In this document: piece by piece, positions 12,552-24,900 of the stretch | Position numbering within the stretch: position 1 is the stretch's first letter | Layout: every line of letters starts with the position of its first letter | Assembly (NCBI GenBank): GCA_032718865.1 | Contig: JALUTQ010000027.1 | Span: forward strand, 868,001 to 932,000 | Reading direction: 5' to 3' | Origin: Tilletia caries | Lineage: Eukaryota > Basidiomycota > Exobasidiomycetes > Tilletiales > Tilletiaceae | Length of the DNA stretch: 64,000 nt | Position numbers and translations under genes: made by a program | The notes under the pieces: model-generated | What the model was told of the DNA's origin: nothing | The model's input: the letters and a program-made list of their open reading frames with translations, nothing else | The model's database searches: none

Positions 12552-14252
12552 ATGGTTTCCACTCGCTTCATCACCGTCGGCCTCCTCGCCCTCAGCATTG
12601 CCATCTGCGCTGCTCCCGGCACGCAGGCAGATGCCGTCCAGAGCGTGTTCAAGGGTGGCAAGAATGCCTTCCAGTCCGCTTTCGACAACTGGACCGAGTC
12701 TGACCTCCGCTCCTACCTCGTGAGTCACTCCCTCCTGACCGATGTTTCTTTGCCACACGAAGATTTAACTGACAAAATGACGCGTCTGATCCCTCAGTTG
12801 GAGCGTGGCTACATTGCTCCCTCTTCCACCCGCGAGCAACTTGTCGTCCTTGCCAAGCAGGACTACAAGAAGATCAGCGACGCCGTCGGCTCTGCGAAGG
12901 GCTCTGCTGCCAAGTACGCTTCTGACTCTGCAAGCTCAGTCTCTAGCCTCGCCTCCGTGTACTCCGCGTCCGCCTCCAACAGCGCCGCCAGCGCAGCAAG
13001 CACTGTCAGCTCGTACGGCGCCGGCGCTGCTAGCTCCGTAAGCTCGGCCTTCTACAACGACCTCTACTACCCTGTTTCGTCCACTGTCTCTTCGGCTGCC
13101 AGCCAGGCTTCCGCCAGCGGCAGCTCTGTGTCCAAGCAGGCCGCCAAGTCTGCCTCCTCCGTCTCCAAGGAGGCCACCAAGTCGGCTTCCTCCGTATCCA
13201 AGTCCGCTGTCAGTGCTTCCTCCAGCCTGAGCAAGGCTGCTTCCCAGAGTTCCGTCTCGGCCAGCAAGGCCGGTTCTTCATACGCCTCCGGTGCGTCTCA
13301 GACCGCCTCCGGTGCATTCGCCCAGGCCACCAACCGGATCAGCGACACCTTCAACGACAGCACCGACTACGTGTACTCAAGCTGGACCGACAACCAACTC
13401 CGCGACTACCTCGAGAAGCAGGGTGTCATCAAGACGCCCGCTGAGGCCAAGCGTGACGACCTCCTTGCCAGTGTCAAGAGCGCCTACTCGAAGACTGTGA
13501 ACGCGCCTTACGAGGCCTTCTCCGACAGCTGGCTCCACAACTGGCTCGTTGACCACAACATCATCAAGAGCCCCGGTGCACGCAAGCGCGATGAGTACCT
13601 CGAGCTCGCCAAGGAGTACTTCTACACTCCCTCGGACACCATCTTCGGCACATGGAAGGAGAGCGACATGCGGTCATGGCTCATCGACAACGGCTACCTG
13701 AAGAGCGACGCCCAGGCCACCAAGGACCAGCTCGTCGACTCGATGTCCAAGAACTACAAGTGGACCCAGGACCAAGTCTGGTCGTCGTGGACTGACTCTG
13801 ACCTCCGCCAATGGGCCATCAACAACGGCTACATGAAGAGCGACGCACAGGCCAAGCGCGACGATCTCATCAAGATTGTTAACAAGCACGCAACACACTT
13901 CTCCAACGAGGCACAAGACTACCTGTCCTGGACCGACGCCCGTCTGCGAAGCTACCTGGTCCAGCACGGCGTCTCTCCCTCGCAGCTCCCCAAGAAGCGC
14001 GACCAGCTGGTCCGCGAAGTCCGCGCTCGGTACATGCCCAAGAAGACGGTGATCTCCTCCATCAAGGACGGCGTCCGTAACCTGGTTGGCGGTGCACAGC
14101 ACGTGTTTGGCCTCGCTGGCGATGAGGCTAAGGTTGCGTCGATCAACTTGAGCGCTTCGGCTGCGTCGGCTTCGGTCCGGGCGACGGGGACTGCCAGCTC
14201 GCTCGCTGCCAAGGCTGCCCGCTCGTCGGCGAGCGTCAAGGAGGAGCTTTGA
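12552..14252 (+). CDS. Ish1/Msc1-like stress-response protein with repeated LEM/HeH-like motifs
   Basis: Homologous in layout to fission yeast Ish1 and budding yeast Msc1, which lie at the nuclear envelope/ER lumen and are linked to stress and meiotic recombination. Exons are 12552-12719 and 12798-14252 (540 residues). An N-terminal signal peptide (about residues 1-26, MVSTRFITVGLLALSIAICA) enters the secretory path. Six W-x-x-S-D/Q-L-R-x-W/Y-L repeats are seen: one at about residues 45-75 and five from about 275 to 480 (for example SWTDNQLRDYLEKQGVIK, FGTWKESDMRSWLIDNGY). Between them lies a Ser/Ala-rich stretch of about 150 residues with repeated SSVSK units. The 78-nt intron (12720-12797) is divisible by three and has no in-frame stop, so a retained copy would still read; repeat alignment favours splicing. 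A TATA box lies 90 bp upstream. Confidence 0.9.
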   Translation: MVSTRFITVGLLALSIAICAAPGTQADAVQSVFKGGKNAFQSAFDNWTESDLRSYLVSHSLLTDVSLPHEDLTDKMTRLIPQLERGYIAPSSTREQLVVLAKQDYKKISDAVGSAKGSAAKYASDSASSVSSLASVYSASASNSAASAASTVSSYGAGAASSVSSAFYNDLYYPVSSTVSSAASQASASGSSVSKQAAKSASSVSKEATKSASSVSKSAVSASSSLSKAASQSSVSASKAGSSYASGASQTASGAFAQATNRISDTFNDSTDYVYSSWTDNQLRDYLEKQGVIKTPAEAKRDDLLASVKSAYSKTVNAPYEAFSDSWLHNWLVDHNIIKSPGARKRDEYLELAKEYFYTPSDTIFGTWKESDMRSWLIDNGYLKSDAQATKDQLVDSMSKNYKWTQDQVWSSWTDSDLRQWAINNGYMKSDAQAKRDDLIKIVNKHATHFSNEAQDYLSWTDARLRSYLVQHGVSPSQLPKKRDQLVREVRARYMPKKTVISSIKDGVRNLVGGAQHVFGLAGDEAKVASINLSASAASASVRATGTASSLAAKAARSSASVKEEL

Positions 14253-14767
14253 AGATCCTCTTTCCCCGCTCCTGTCTCTTTTCCATTCATGACACGCACG
14301 ATCTTACACGCACTCGAACCGGGGTCTCTCCCCGTTCGTTATACCAGATCACGACAACTTGAACCCTTCCATCCCATCTGTTCCAACAGCCCCCCCACCG
14401 GCCACCCCACCCACCCCCCCAAAATGTTCGTAACTTTCTATGGTAAGGGACGGCGACGACGTTCGTGCCCTCGTATATATACCAGCCGTGCATGTCCGCG
14501 TTCGGTTTCTCTCTCTCCTGTGTCAACTGTGAATTCAATGTCTTCATCATGCTCTCTGCTTTTGTCCTCGTTCTCGTCCTCGTCCTCGTCCTCTTCGTGC
14601 CTGACCCAAAAGCGCTTTTGGAAAGCGTTTCTGAGATCGAAAGCGGGCCCTCGGAGCGTTTTTGGAGAGCCTGCATCGAGCGCCGCTTGGAAGAAGGCTG
14701 CGATCCAACTTCCAAAGTCCAACGAAAGCCAGCCAGAACCGCCTCGGCCGACTGTGAACGATCAAGA
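14253..14767 (+). other. Intergenic; promoter of the snRNP gene
   Basis: About 0.5 kb between two plus-strand genes. A TATA-like tatatata lies near 14475, and repeated cctcgt units occur around 14565-14590 in the likely leader. No gene is supported. Confidence 0.5.
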
Positions 14768-16161
14768 ATGAATCCATCCCTAAACCCAGGCATGGGCGGC
14801 ATGGGCCTGCCCTTCCCCCCGCCCGGCTCCTCGCTCCCGCCCCTCCCCAACATACCCGCGATCCCGTTCGGTGTACCCCCTCCGACATTAGGATCCTTCA
14901 CTACTCCTGCACCTGCGGCTGCGGCTGCGGCTGAGCCAGAGGTCGACGAGCCGTTACCTGCGAATGCGAATGAGACTGTGTATATACGGAATTTGAACGA
15001 GAAGGTCAAGTTGGAAGGTGAGTGTTGGACGTCGGTTGGAGATTGTCCTTCATTTATCTGTGCGCGGCAAATAGAGGGAAATTGCTGACACTTTTGTCCT
15101 CTTCTTCCCTTCGAACCCAGTGCTGAAGGAGACGTTGACGAATCTGTTCTCCCTTTACGGCGGTGTGGTGTCTGTGACGGCGCATGGAAATGTGCGGATG
15201 CGCGGGCAGGCGTTCGTCGCGCTGGATAACAAGAAATCGGCGCACAAGGCGGTGAAGGAGGTGCAGGGATTCCCGCTTTATGGAAGGCCTGTGGTACGTT
15301 TCTTCGCCTTCCCTGGCCGGCATCATATGCTCCCATCATATTACCTTGCTCATGCTGACACTTTTCCTGTCTGACCTTCGATTCCGCCCCGTTTAGCAAG
15401 TGACCTTCGCCAAGACGCTCTCAGATTCAATCGTGATGAAGAAGATGAAGGATTCCGGGGAGGAGCCTTCAGCAGAGGAGGAGGGCAACACATTCCAACT
15501 GCACAAGAAGCAGAGATTGGAGCATAAGAAGGAGGTGCGGGTCGAGGTGCGGAAGAAGCAGCTCGCACGCAAGATTGCTGAGAAGAGAGGTGCGTCTTTT
15601 CCCATATTACATGCGTCGTCTCGCGCAGTCAAGCTTACTAAGGATTGCTTGTTTTTAAACAGCTGCCGCGGGCGAGACGGACGGAGTGGCACCGATGGCG
15701 AGCGCGTCGGCTGCGCAACGGAGACAGAATGTACAGATGCCGGACGAGTACGTCCCACCGCACAAGATTCTGTTCCTGCAGAACATTGCGCCCAAGTTTG
15801 GCAAGAACGAGCTGGAGGACATGTTTACGCCGTGAGTTTACGATATTGGCCCTCCCTTCCGCCTTTCTGATTCGCGAGATTGACACCTTTTATTTTTGGT
15901 TGGACAGAATGCCGAACTTGGTCGAGGTACGAACGATCCCGGGCAAGTCGGACATTGCCTTTGTGGAGTTTACGGACATTCCCTCGAGTGGGGCGGCGAG
16001 GGAGAAGTTGAATGGGTATGCATTCCCGGACGGTTCGAAACTCAAGGTGAGAGAGTTCGGGAGGACCAGTCCCCGTGGCAGATGGATGCGTTTTCTCATA
16101 TTTGCTGACGCTGCTCTTTCTTGTTGGATGTGGGTTGCAGATCACGTATGCTCGCGCATAG
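14768..16161 (+). CDS. U1A/U2B'' small nuclear ribonucleoprotein with two RRMs
   Basis: Spliceosomal RNA-binding protein of the U1A/U2B''/SNF family; fungi usually have one. It binds a stem-loop of U1 or U2 snRNA. Six exons: 14768-15017, 15121-15293, 15397-15589, 15663-15831, 15908-16046 and 16141-16161, giving 314 residues with every junction in frame. The N-terminus is proline-rich (LPNIPAIPFGVPPP). RRM1 (about residues 68-155) has RNP2 as TVYIRNL and RNP1 as RMRGQAFVAL. A charged linker with KKEVRVEVRKKQLARK follows. RRM2 (about 239-314) starts ILFLQNIAPKFGKNELEDMF and ends ITYARA at the stop, as in U1A and U2B''. The last exon is only 21 nt. The choice between U1A and U2B'' cannot be made from sequence alone. 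Confidence 0.93.
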
Positions 16162-17365
16162 GTGCTCGGCAGCTCTCAGCAGCTACTTTGGAAGAGCTAT
16201 CGGTGTACATGTCTTGTCCACGCTTCGCAGCGGGAAGACCTGCCGCAGAAGAAATGTACGACGTTTTCAAGGGCGCGAGCAGCATCATGCGTGATTCATT
16301 CGGATGAGAAGGTCAACGACGGATATTGAGCAGAAGAAGGAGAAGGATCCCGCACGCAGCCGTGTCATACGATACAGACCCCAGGGACGGCATGAAGATG
16401 GAGCGGATGAGCGATCCGTATATGTTGGATGAGGGAGCGCCGCCCCGTGGCCCCGTGCGCATGGGCGACTGTCAGTGTCCAGGCAGGGTGGCAGGCGGGC
16501 CCAGGCCGCAGGCGACGTCGCCTTCTCTCTTGGCCTCTTGGCTGGGGCCCCAGTGCATCACCATCCGGCAGCGCGCCAACCCCACACACCACAGCCTCGC
16601 CTGGCCGCTTACGCTTTGACCTCACCTTCAGACAATAATTCTCGCTTGGGCTTTTTATCTTGCTGTTTTCCGGTGCTGTATGTAAATTGGGTTTTTGGCT
16701 TGCCGCAATGAATTTGATTGCGTCAGTTCCATGCATGGCAGCAGCATGGTGCATATCGCAGGTCCCAGATCGCAGATCCTTGTGCTGCGTGCAGCGTGTC
16801 CTCCTTGCTCGTCGCTTCCATCGCCCATCCCATCGCTGAACACTCACTCTTCCTCGACATCAACACCCGGGCTTCCCCCCATCAGCCCGCGTTGGTAGCC
16901 TCGCGTTCGACTGTACGAGTATTTGAAGAGACGCGCCGATTCTATTGGGGTCAGTGAACGGATTCTGCTCGTGAGTACCTGCGCTGATCACCTCGCGCGT
17001 ATACACCGAGGGCATGGATGATTAACTATTCGAAGTCTTTGAATCACACGTGCAGCGCTGCTCGTCGTTGTAGGACCGTAATCGCCTTGTACAACCTTGC
17101 CCAGGGGGACAGCGTAGGAACCGGGAAGAGCCCATTCGCACCCACAACAGCAGCGAACTTTTATCATCACCTTCGCCGCCGCCCTCGTTCGGAACGGATC
17201 ACCCCTTCTATTTTCCTCCTTGCCCTTTTGTCCTATTTTTGCGATACCAGGCGACTTCGTCTCCCCTATACTCGGACTCGGACATTAGCGGAACCGTCTC
17301 CTTGATCTCCTCCCCTCCGTGCATCTTGCTTATCGAGCCACCAACCCACCCACCCACGCAGCACA
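16162..17365. other. Intergenic, no gene seen
   Basis: About 1.2 kb between the snRNP gene and the Sch9-like kinase, both on the plus strand. It should hold the 3' UTR of the former and the promoter of the latter. Short ORFs on both strands show no domain. Confidence 0.5.
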
Positions 17366-20300
17366 ATGTCGTCGAATATGCTGAAGGGGATTTGGCCCTC
17401 GGGCACGCAGGCGCCTCTTGACCAGGTGAGTCTGCTCTGTAGACGGTGTTGCGAGCGGGATCTGGTGCGACGGCGACGGCGACTGGGTGATAAAGCTCCC
17501 TCTGCTTGGTTGCTACACACTGTCCCTGGCCAAGCACCGGGGGGTGAACATCGGTTGTCAGGTTCTGCTCGCTGTTGCCGGTCGCGATCATCACAGGGAT
17601 AGAAGACAGAGATACTGACGAAGCTCCGCTCCGCTCCTCTCTCTCTCACTCTCTCTCTCTCTCGCTCTCTACTGTTTACTGGAACGCCGCGCCGCCCCGC
17701 CCGCCTCCTCTTAAATACTTGGCCCCCTCCCGACTCCTTGGTTTCTCGGATGAATTCTCCCCCTGCAACCCGCGGCGAATCTCTTCTTCTTCTGGCTGAT
17801 AAAACACTCGCTGCACATCTCGCTCACCCACCATGACACCCTGGCCATCGTCCCGCTATCACTTCGCACCGACTGTCTTCCCATTCCTCATGTTTCCCTC
17901 TACGACGTCCTTCTCGTCCCTCCGTTCCGTGTCGGCATCCTCCTACTCTTCCTCCTCCTCCTCGTCTGCGTCAACCGTGCTGGGCATGCCTCGCACTCCG
18001 ACCCGACAGCTCACCCCGCGTCCTTCCACAAATGCATCCACAGCGGCCGACGAGCCCAATCCCTTCGATTCCCTCGCCGCACCCTCATCCACGAACAGCA
18101 CTGCTCGCACGCACAGCAGAGGGAACAGCGCAAATAGTAACGCAGCCGCGTACGCCAGTGGTACCATCACACCCTCGGGCCTCCTGACTCCAGGCGGCCT
18201 GGCCTCCCATGCGGGGATTCCAACCACATCTCTATCCTTGACAGGTGAGGCCTTTTGAGATGAATCTGTACGACCTCTTCCGCATATCGTACTCATCGCC
18301 CTCTTTCTACGCGTCGTTTCCTCACCAGATCCGGACTTCACTATGCGCCTTCCAACCTCCAAGGTCGCGACAGCAGCACCATCCCCAGCATCAACCAACA
18401 ACAGCGGAACGCGCAACACACATGGCGTCAGAGGTCTGCTCTCTGTGAAGCTCATCTCTGCACGCAATCTCCGCATCACTTCACCATCAGCCAGCCCATA
18501 CGCCGTCGTGTCCTTCGACAAGAACGAATTCGTGTCCAGAGAAGCGACCGACGATGACACACAGGATGCCAAAGGTGATGCGGTGCCGCTTTCTGATCAG
18601 ACACGTGCGCGCACACAGACTATCAGCAGTAAAGCACCATTAGATCCAACGGGTCGCGCGCTCGGCGTCGGTGCTTTACCAGGCGGTGGCGCAGGGCCAG
18701 GCGGCGGAGCACAAGTGGGCAACGGAAACGCGTCGTCGGCTGAGGATGGCGCTTCACTATCCAAGCTCCGAAACCCCGTCTGGAAACACGAGGTCACCTT
18801 TGACGTGACACAGGAGCGATGCCCCATCTTCATCAACGTATACGACCGAAATGCCGATGGCGAGAGCGAAGAAGGCTTCCTGGGTTGGCGCGAAGTCAAG
18901 CCCCGGCTGGTCAACCACCTGTCCTCGGACGAGTGGTACCCGCTCACCCTCAACCAGGTCGTCGATCCAAAAAAAGAAGGCGAAGATGCCGTGCTCGCGC
19001 CCGTTGCAGCTGGCGAAATTCGAATCCAACTTAAATACGAGCGTCTGGCAGCCAAGAAGCTCACGCCCGGCGACTTTGAGTACCTCAAGCTGATCGGGCG
19101 CGGTACCTTTGGACGCGTCTTCCAAGTCCGCAAGAAGGACACCAAGCGGATTTACGCCATGAAGGTGCTCTCCAAGCGCGAGATCGCGGCCAAGCAAGAG
19201 GTGACGCATACCATGGGCGAACGCAAGATCCTTGAGAAATCCCTGGACTGTCCGTTCCTTGTCGGACTCAAATTCAGTTTCCAGTCCTCCAAGGAGCTCT
19301 ACTTCGTGACCGACTATAAGTCAGGAGGCGAGCTTTTCTGGCATCTCCAACGCGAGGGCCGCTTCCTGGAGGACCGGGCACGGTTCTACGTGGCCGAACT
19401 CGTGCTTGCGCTCGAGCATCTACACAAGTACGACATTGTATACCGCGATCTGAAGCCGGAGAACATCTTGCTGGACGCGACGGGACATGTTGCGCTATGT
19501 GACTTTGGGTTGAGTAAGCCGGATTTGGGGGCGGGGCAGTTGACGAACACGTTTTGTGGGACGACAGAGTATCTTGCTCCCGAGGTGCTTCTGGACGAGA
19601 GTGGATACTCGAAATTGGTGGACTTTTGGTCTTTGGGCGTGTGAGTACTGCGCGGTGAGAACGCGCAAAAGATTTTGAAAGAAAAATGCTGAACTTGATC
19701 CTTCCTCGTCCCCAGACTTTTGTTCGAGATGTGCTGCGGTTGGTCACCATTCTACGCGGAAGATACCCAGCAGATGTACCGCAATATTTGCTTCGGCAAG
19801 ATCAAGTTCCCTCGCGGCGCCATCGGCGACAACGGCAAGCAATTCGTGAAAGGAGTGAGTATCTGATGATAACGCATTTTCGTGGATCTCGGGTGCTGAA
19901 GCCTGTCTTTCTTCATTCAGTTGCTAAACCGAAACCCAAAGCACCGCTTGGGTGCTCAGCGCGATGCCCAAGATTTGAAAGAACACGCTTTCTTCAAGGA
20001 CATCGACTGGGAGGCGCTAGCAGCCAAGCGCGTCACACCACCTTTCAAACCTCTTGTGGAGTCCGACGAAAGCACAGCCAACTTTGACCCCGAGTTCACC
20101 GAGACGAACCTGTCTGAGGTGGCCGTCATACCCGATTTTGATGGGATAGAAGGAGCCGACGACGAAGGGATGAACGACAGTGGATTTGGAGGTAACGGAC
20201 GACGATCGGTGTCAGGGGCTGGAGGAGGTCCTGCGGGCGCCATGGCGATTCAGAGACGACGCGAGCGAAGCGGTGACGAGGACGACGACTCACCCCTGAC

Positions 20301-20478
20301 GAGCTCCGTCCAGGACAAGTTCCGTGGGTTCAGCTACAGTGGGACGTACGATGGTTCGACGGCTGGCAGCTTTGGTGGACGACGAGGGTCGGCTGGGTTG
20401 GTGGGTGGTGCTGGGTTTGCGTTCCAGATGAGCAAGATGGATGTGAATGGTGGGGAGGAGGTTGAGATGGACTCTTAA
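17366..20478 (+). CDS. Sch9-like AGC protein kinase with N-terminal C2-like domain
   Basis: Nutrient-responsive kinase downstream of TORC1 (the fungal S6-kinase/Akt counterpart). Proposed exons: 17366-17425, 18010-18244, 18329-19640, 19716-19854 and 19921-20478 (767 residues, all phases consistent). A C2-like domain lies at about 132-330 (GLLSVKLISARNLRI). The kinase domain starts near 348 with LIGRGTFGRVF, then YAMKVLSK, YRDLKPENILLDATGH, the DFG loop and the PDK1-site loop TFCGTTEYLAPEVLL. A hydrophobic motif FRGFSYSG near the C-terminus marks the TORC1 target position. The first intron (584 nt) is unusually long here; it joins LDQ to LTPRPST. A second start inside it (ATG at 17833) also opens into the same frame, so an alternative N-terminus is possible. 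Kinase identity is strong, exon 1 moderate. Confidence 0.88.
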
Positions 20479-21908
20479 GAGAAGGACAAGAAGATGGGGG
20501 CCCTTGCGAGACCTCACCGCGCTACCTTTCGATCCGACCGGGCTCGCCGAACACCCACCCTCTCTCGACCGTCCTCGCGGCAAACCCCAAACCTCGGCCA
20601 TTCGACCCCCTCCCCTACTCGCCTTTTTCATTCCTCTCTTTTCCAGGACCATCTATTTCCTATCAACTTCCTTCGAGATTCTAGCTGCTACCCTTTGATT
20701 CTCTCCCTCTTCGCCCCTCTCCTTCATACTCCTCTGCGCGTACACCATGGAGGGTTCTTAATCACTCACAACCATCGCATCCTTCGACTCTTTCCTCCCC
20801 TCATGAGGGTAGTAGACCGAGACACACATGACCTTACCCCAAATCCAAGCCCGAACCCACACATTGTACGCAGATTTTAGCTGGACGAACATCTTCTCTT
20901 CCCTTCCCTGTTCTTGTTTCCCCCTTTCTTTGTGCGCTTCTGATGATGTACCCCCCGCCTCTTTCTCCTTTTGTCATCCGATCTTAACCTCCGAACGTTC
21001 TGGTTGTGCCTTGCGTTATCCTTGAGATGTTTGCCTTCCTTTCAGATGTAGGGAGTGGACGCCTTACACGGCCGACGGTCGTTCAGGAAGGACGTCCATC
21101 CCATTCGAATCAAGAGCAGATGTTGCGGCGCTTCTTTGCTTTCGTCAAGTGGGATACGGATGGGCGAAAGGAGAACCTGTTGCTTCCTGAAATGTCAACG
21201 AGGTCCAGGTAAACCAGCAAGTTGCATCCAAAGACTGCGAATTACGATACTCTCTGCTCCATTTGACATGCTGAACGTAATTTTGTCAGGTTGGGAACGT
21301 TTTCTCTCCCTTGAGCATGTCCTGTGGTGTGTTGTATAACTTGAGTCAGTGCGAGTATTATTTGTTTGTTTGTTTGTTCATTTCCCTCAATGAGAACGTT
21401 ACGTGGGACCATCTCATCTTTGACCTTCTACTTCCTGGGTTCAACATCATTCAGCAGGCCTAGCTTCCAATATCGTCCGCTCAGCAGCTTCTGATGGAGT
21501 TGACCCTTGCGCTTGCTGAGTTACATTCGTTCCAGATGTGTTATGGTTGAAGAATGGGTCATTCGCCCAAGTCTGATTGCGAATTGAATTCAAAGGAGTG
21601 GCAACGATTACGGTGAGGGATTATGGAAACGGGGGGATTGCGAGACAGTGCACTGGGATGAGACGTCGAAGAGGCTAGGCATCGTAATGTCGTGGCGTGA
21701 GAAAAGTAGGTGGAGAAGGGGTGGAAAGCGCCGGTACATAATATGGACAAGTCGATAATCGAAGGTGAGAAAATAAGGGTGGCGTTGGGATGGACCGTGA
21801 CGCGTGACGACGTGAGATAAGGCATGCTGAAGAAGTGTGACACAGGAGGGAGGAGAAAGTAGTGTGGGTTTGGTGCGCCGGATTGTTGGTGACGAAGAGT
21901 GATGCTGG
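20479..21908. other. Convergent intergenic region
   Basis: About 1.4 kb between the ends of two converging genes. It includes a short (tttg) repeat near 21360. No coding feature is supported; it is probably two 3' UTRs and a spacer. Confidence 0.5.
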
Positions 21909-24900
21909 TCAGGCTCGAGGACGCTTCATTTCGTGTCCGATGGCCTCAGAGGCTGTTGGGAGGGTATTCTCAGCATCCCAGCCCCGCTTGACAGGACCTC
22001 CTCGCAGAAGGCTGCTACTTAGTCCTCGCGGCCTGGTCAGAGCTGCACCGAGGGCAGAAAGTCCAGAGGTGGAGAGGGAAGAACCCATGGTTGTCGGCCT
22101 CAACACCGGAGATCCCACGCCCGACGTAAATCCAGATCCAGGCGAGCCGGGCTTGCTGTACTGTCCTGAGCCGAAATGAAGGACATTACCGCCGTCTCTG
22201 CGTTCGCCCAGAAGCATTCTGGGTCGAATAGGCGAAAGCTCGACTCCACCGGCTGTAGGCCAGTCCAGCATGGCCGATGACAATGCGCCCCACGACTTTG
22301 ATGTGGATGATGGAGCTGTTCCGATCATGTTTGCTGCTCCGGGCGAGTCACTCGCGTTAAAGCGAAGCCCAGCACTTGGAGTGCCGCCGAGGTTGCGTAG
22401 CGCACTAGACAGCCCTCGGGGTCGTGTTGTGTATCGATCCGGCGTCGCCAAGTGAGCCGAAATGGTAGTCGTAGCAGGTTTGACTTGCGCAGCCGCCACC
22501 AAAGAACCTGACACCACATTTCCGTTCACGTTGTAGGTAAGGGTGTTGCCTGCAACAGCGCCGGTGGCCGCACTTTGCTCGCGCTGCCGACCATTGCGGC
22601 TTCTGGGTGTTCCCAAAACGAATGGCAGCACATCGCCTTTCCCGAAGAGACGCATCGGAGTGTCCATCCCACCGCCAAACTCAAGGGTTTCGTCCGCCCT
22701 TCGGTTGGAGGAGCCACCAAGCATCATCGGGTCGTCGCCCCAGCCCAAGCTGCGCTCGTTCAGACCCGGAAGCGGAGGGAGTTGTCGACCCATTCCGAAG
22801 GAAGGAGACGGGATGAGGCTGGTCATCGTAATACTGTTTGATGACATCCCTCTCCCACGGCTGTACAGCAGTGGCCTTGGGGACTCGGAAAGAGGATTGA
22901 GCCGCTTTGCAGGGCTGCGCTGGGCCGAGCGTGATGGAGTTATTTTGTGCTTGTCCAGTAAGAACGGATTGCTCTGCTCACTCAGAGGCACTGCTGCGGC
23001 CGCTGAACTGAGTCTGCGTGCACGTGCTCCCAAAGCAATAGCTGCGCCCAAGAAAGTAGGCGACGCCGAGCTTGACGAGCAAAGTTGATCTGCCACCGAG
23101 TTGGAGACGGTATGCCGCAGCGCTAATGCAGTACCCTGGACACCATTCGCAAGTTCCTGGAAGGGGGCGCGGATGGCCCGTCCAGTACCGACTGGACTGG
23201 AGCTGAGGCTCGAAGAGGACATCATTGGAGGTAGTCCGCCACTAGGCATTCGTGCCGCTGCACGTTTGCCAGCTGGGGTGGGACTATGATCCATGCCACC
23301 GATGTGGTGATACGGCGAAGTTTGCCTGCGGGAGAGCGGTGGGGCTTGCAAAGGCCCGCCGATGACCTGGTTGCTTCCTTGAGCTTGCATTTCGGAGCTC
23401 ACGACCAGGGCGCTGAGAGGCTGTAGAGAGTTCCTTTGGCGACCTCCATATTGGACAGCTTTTCTATGCTGCAGCTCCGGCTCTGAGCTGGCCTCAGATG
23501 GGCTTGCAGCAAGTGGTCGAATCGGAAGTGCAGGGACGAGGAAAGGGTCCCACGAACTGGCACTGTTGCTTCCATGCTTCTGCTGGTGTTGCTGTGAAGC
23601 AGTACGTTGCATGCCTTCTGCATCTGTAGCTCTTTCACCAAGGACAGGGAGTGACAGTGTTCGAGCCATTACAGGTGGGCGATCCGCGAAGCTGGTCGCC
23701 GAATTCTTGCGTCTTGAAGCGCTCTTGCTAGTCTCGGATCCGTCATTCGTCTTCCTCTGGCGCATCTCGGCTCTTTGGGCCTGAATGGCAGCCAAGGCAG
23801 CGGCACGAAGCGAGGGAGGCTGCTGATCGAGCCATGTAGGCAGGGCAAAGGGCGACTCGGGCGGGATTCCGCTTGCCTCTGCCAAGGTCAAGGCTGGACG
23901 ACCGGGAGTAAGAGCTTTCTGCTCGGAGCCAGAATCAATGGTGACCTTGCTCGTACTGGCGACGGGTACCAATAGCCCAGCTTTCTCGTCCTCGTCTTGC
24001 TCCTGAATATCGGGATCTTCTCCATCGCTGTCTCCGCCTTCGGCACCACTCATCACCTCGCCGCCGAATGGATTCCACGCATCAACTGTTGTGAAGTCCA
24101 GAACCTGCGCTTTAGCATGCTCGTACCAAGCCCGCATCTGCTCGATGATGGCTTCGTCCATGTTGCTGTTTTCAGCCTCGGCGACTGCAGCGGCTGCAGC
24201 AGCAGCGGCAGCTTTGGCCTCGGCCTCGAGATGTTTCTGTCTTCGCCGCTTCTGTGCCCACTTCCTCTTGCTCTCCAGCATGCGTTGTCGTCGCTCTTCT
24301 GCATTTTTCGGTCGATTGGCATCACTGTCCCACCTTGTTCGTCTGGGCTGTGCGGAGAGTGGGATAGCATGCTTGTCTTGCAGATGTCTTCTCCAGATCG
24401 ACCGAGCATGCTTGCCTTCATACGACTTATCGCAGAATGGGCATGGGAAAACGGACGGATCGGCTTCGGCGGCTCGAGTGATCTCCAGCAACGAATCGAT
24501 AGAGTATTTGGAGCCTTCGACAGGGAGCAGTGTCGGCCGGTGTGCGGACCGTTTGATGTCATGATCCGACACGGAAGCGTAGGAGGTACGTAATGCAGCA
24601 GGTACCATTGTCGCCACCGTGCCATTGAACCCCGACTTCATTGTCTGGCCGTTGTGAGGTCCGAGGCTGTAACCGGTGGGATAACCCATGACGAAGTTCT
24701 CATTACCTGCTGAGGGCCCGTAAGGCCCAGCATCAGGGAACGGGAGCCGGTTTTCGTAGAGGTCCCTTGGTGCTGCTAGATGAGCGGCCATGTGATGCCC
24801 CATCGGAGACGGCATCACCATACCGAAGCTCTGATCGTGTGAAAACTTATGCTCGACACTCGTGTCGCAAAACGTCGTGTTGGCTGAGGGCAACGATGTC

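Noticed and set aside
11588..12688. 366-codon minus-strand ORF
   Set aside because: It overlaps the end of the PH-SMP gene, the TATA box and the signal peptide of the Ish1-like gene; no domain.
14287..15399. 370-codon minus-strand ORF
   Set aside because: It is the antisense shadow of the snRNP gene's first two exons and introns.
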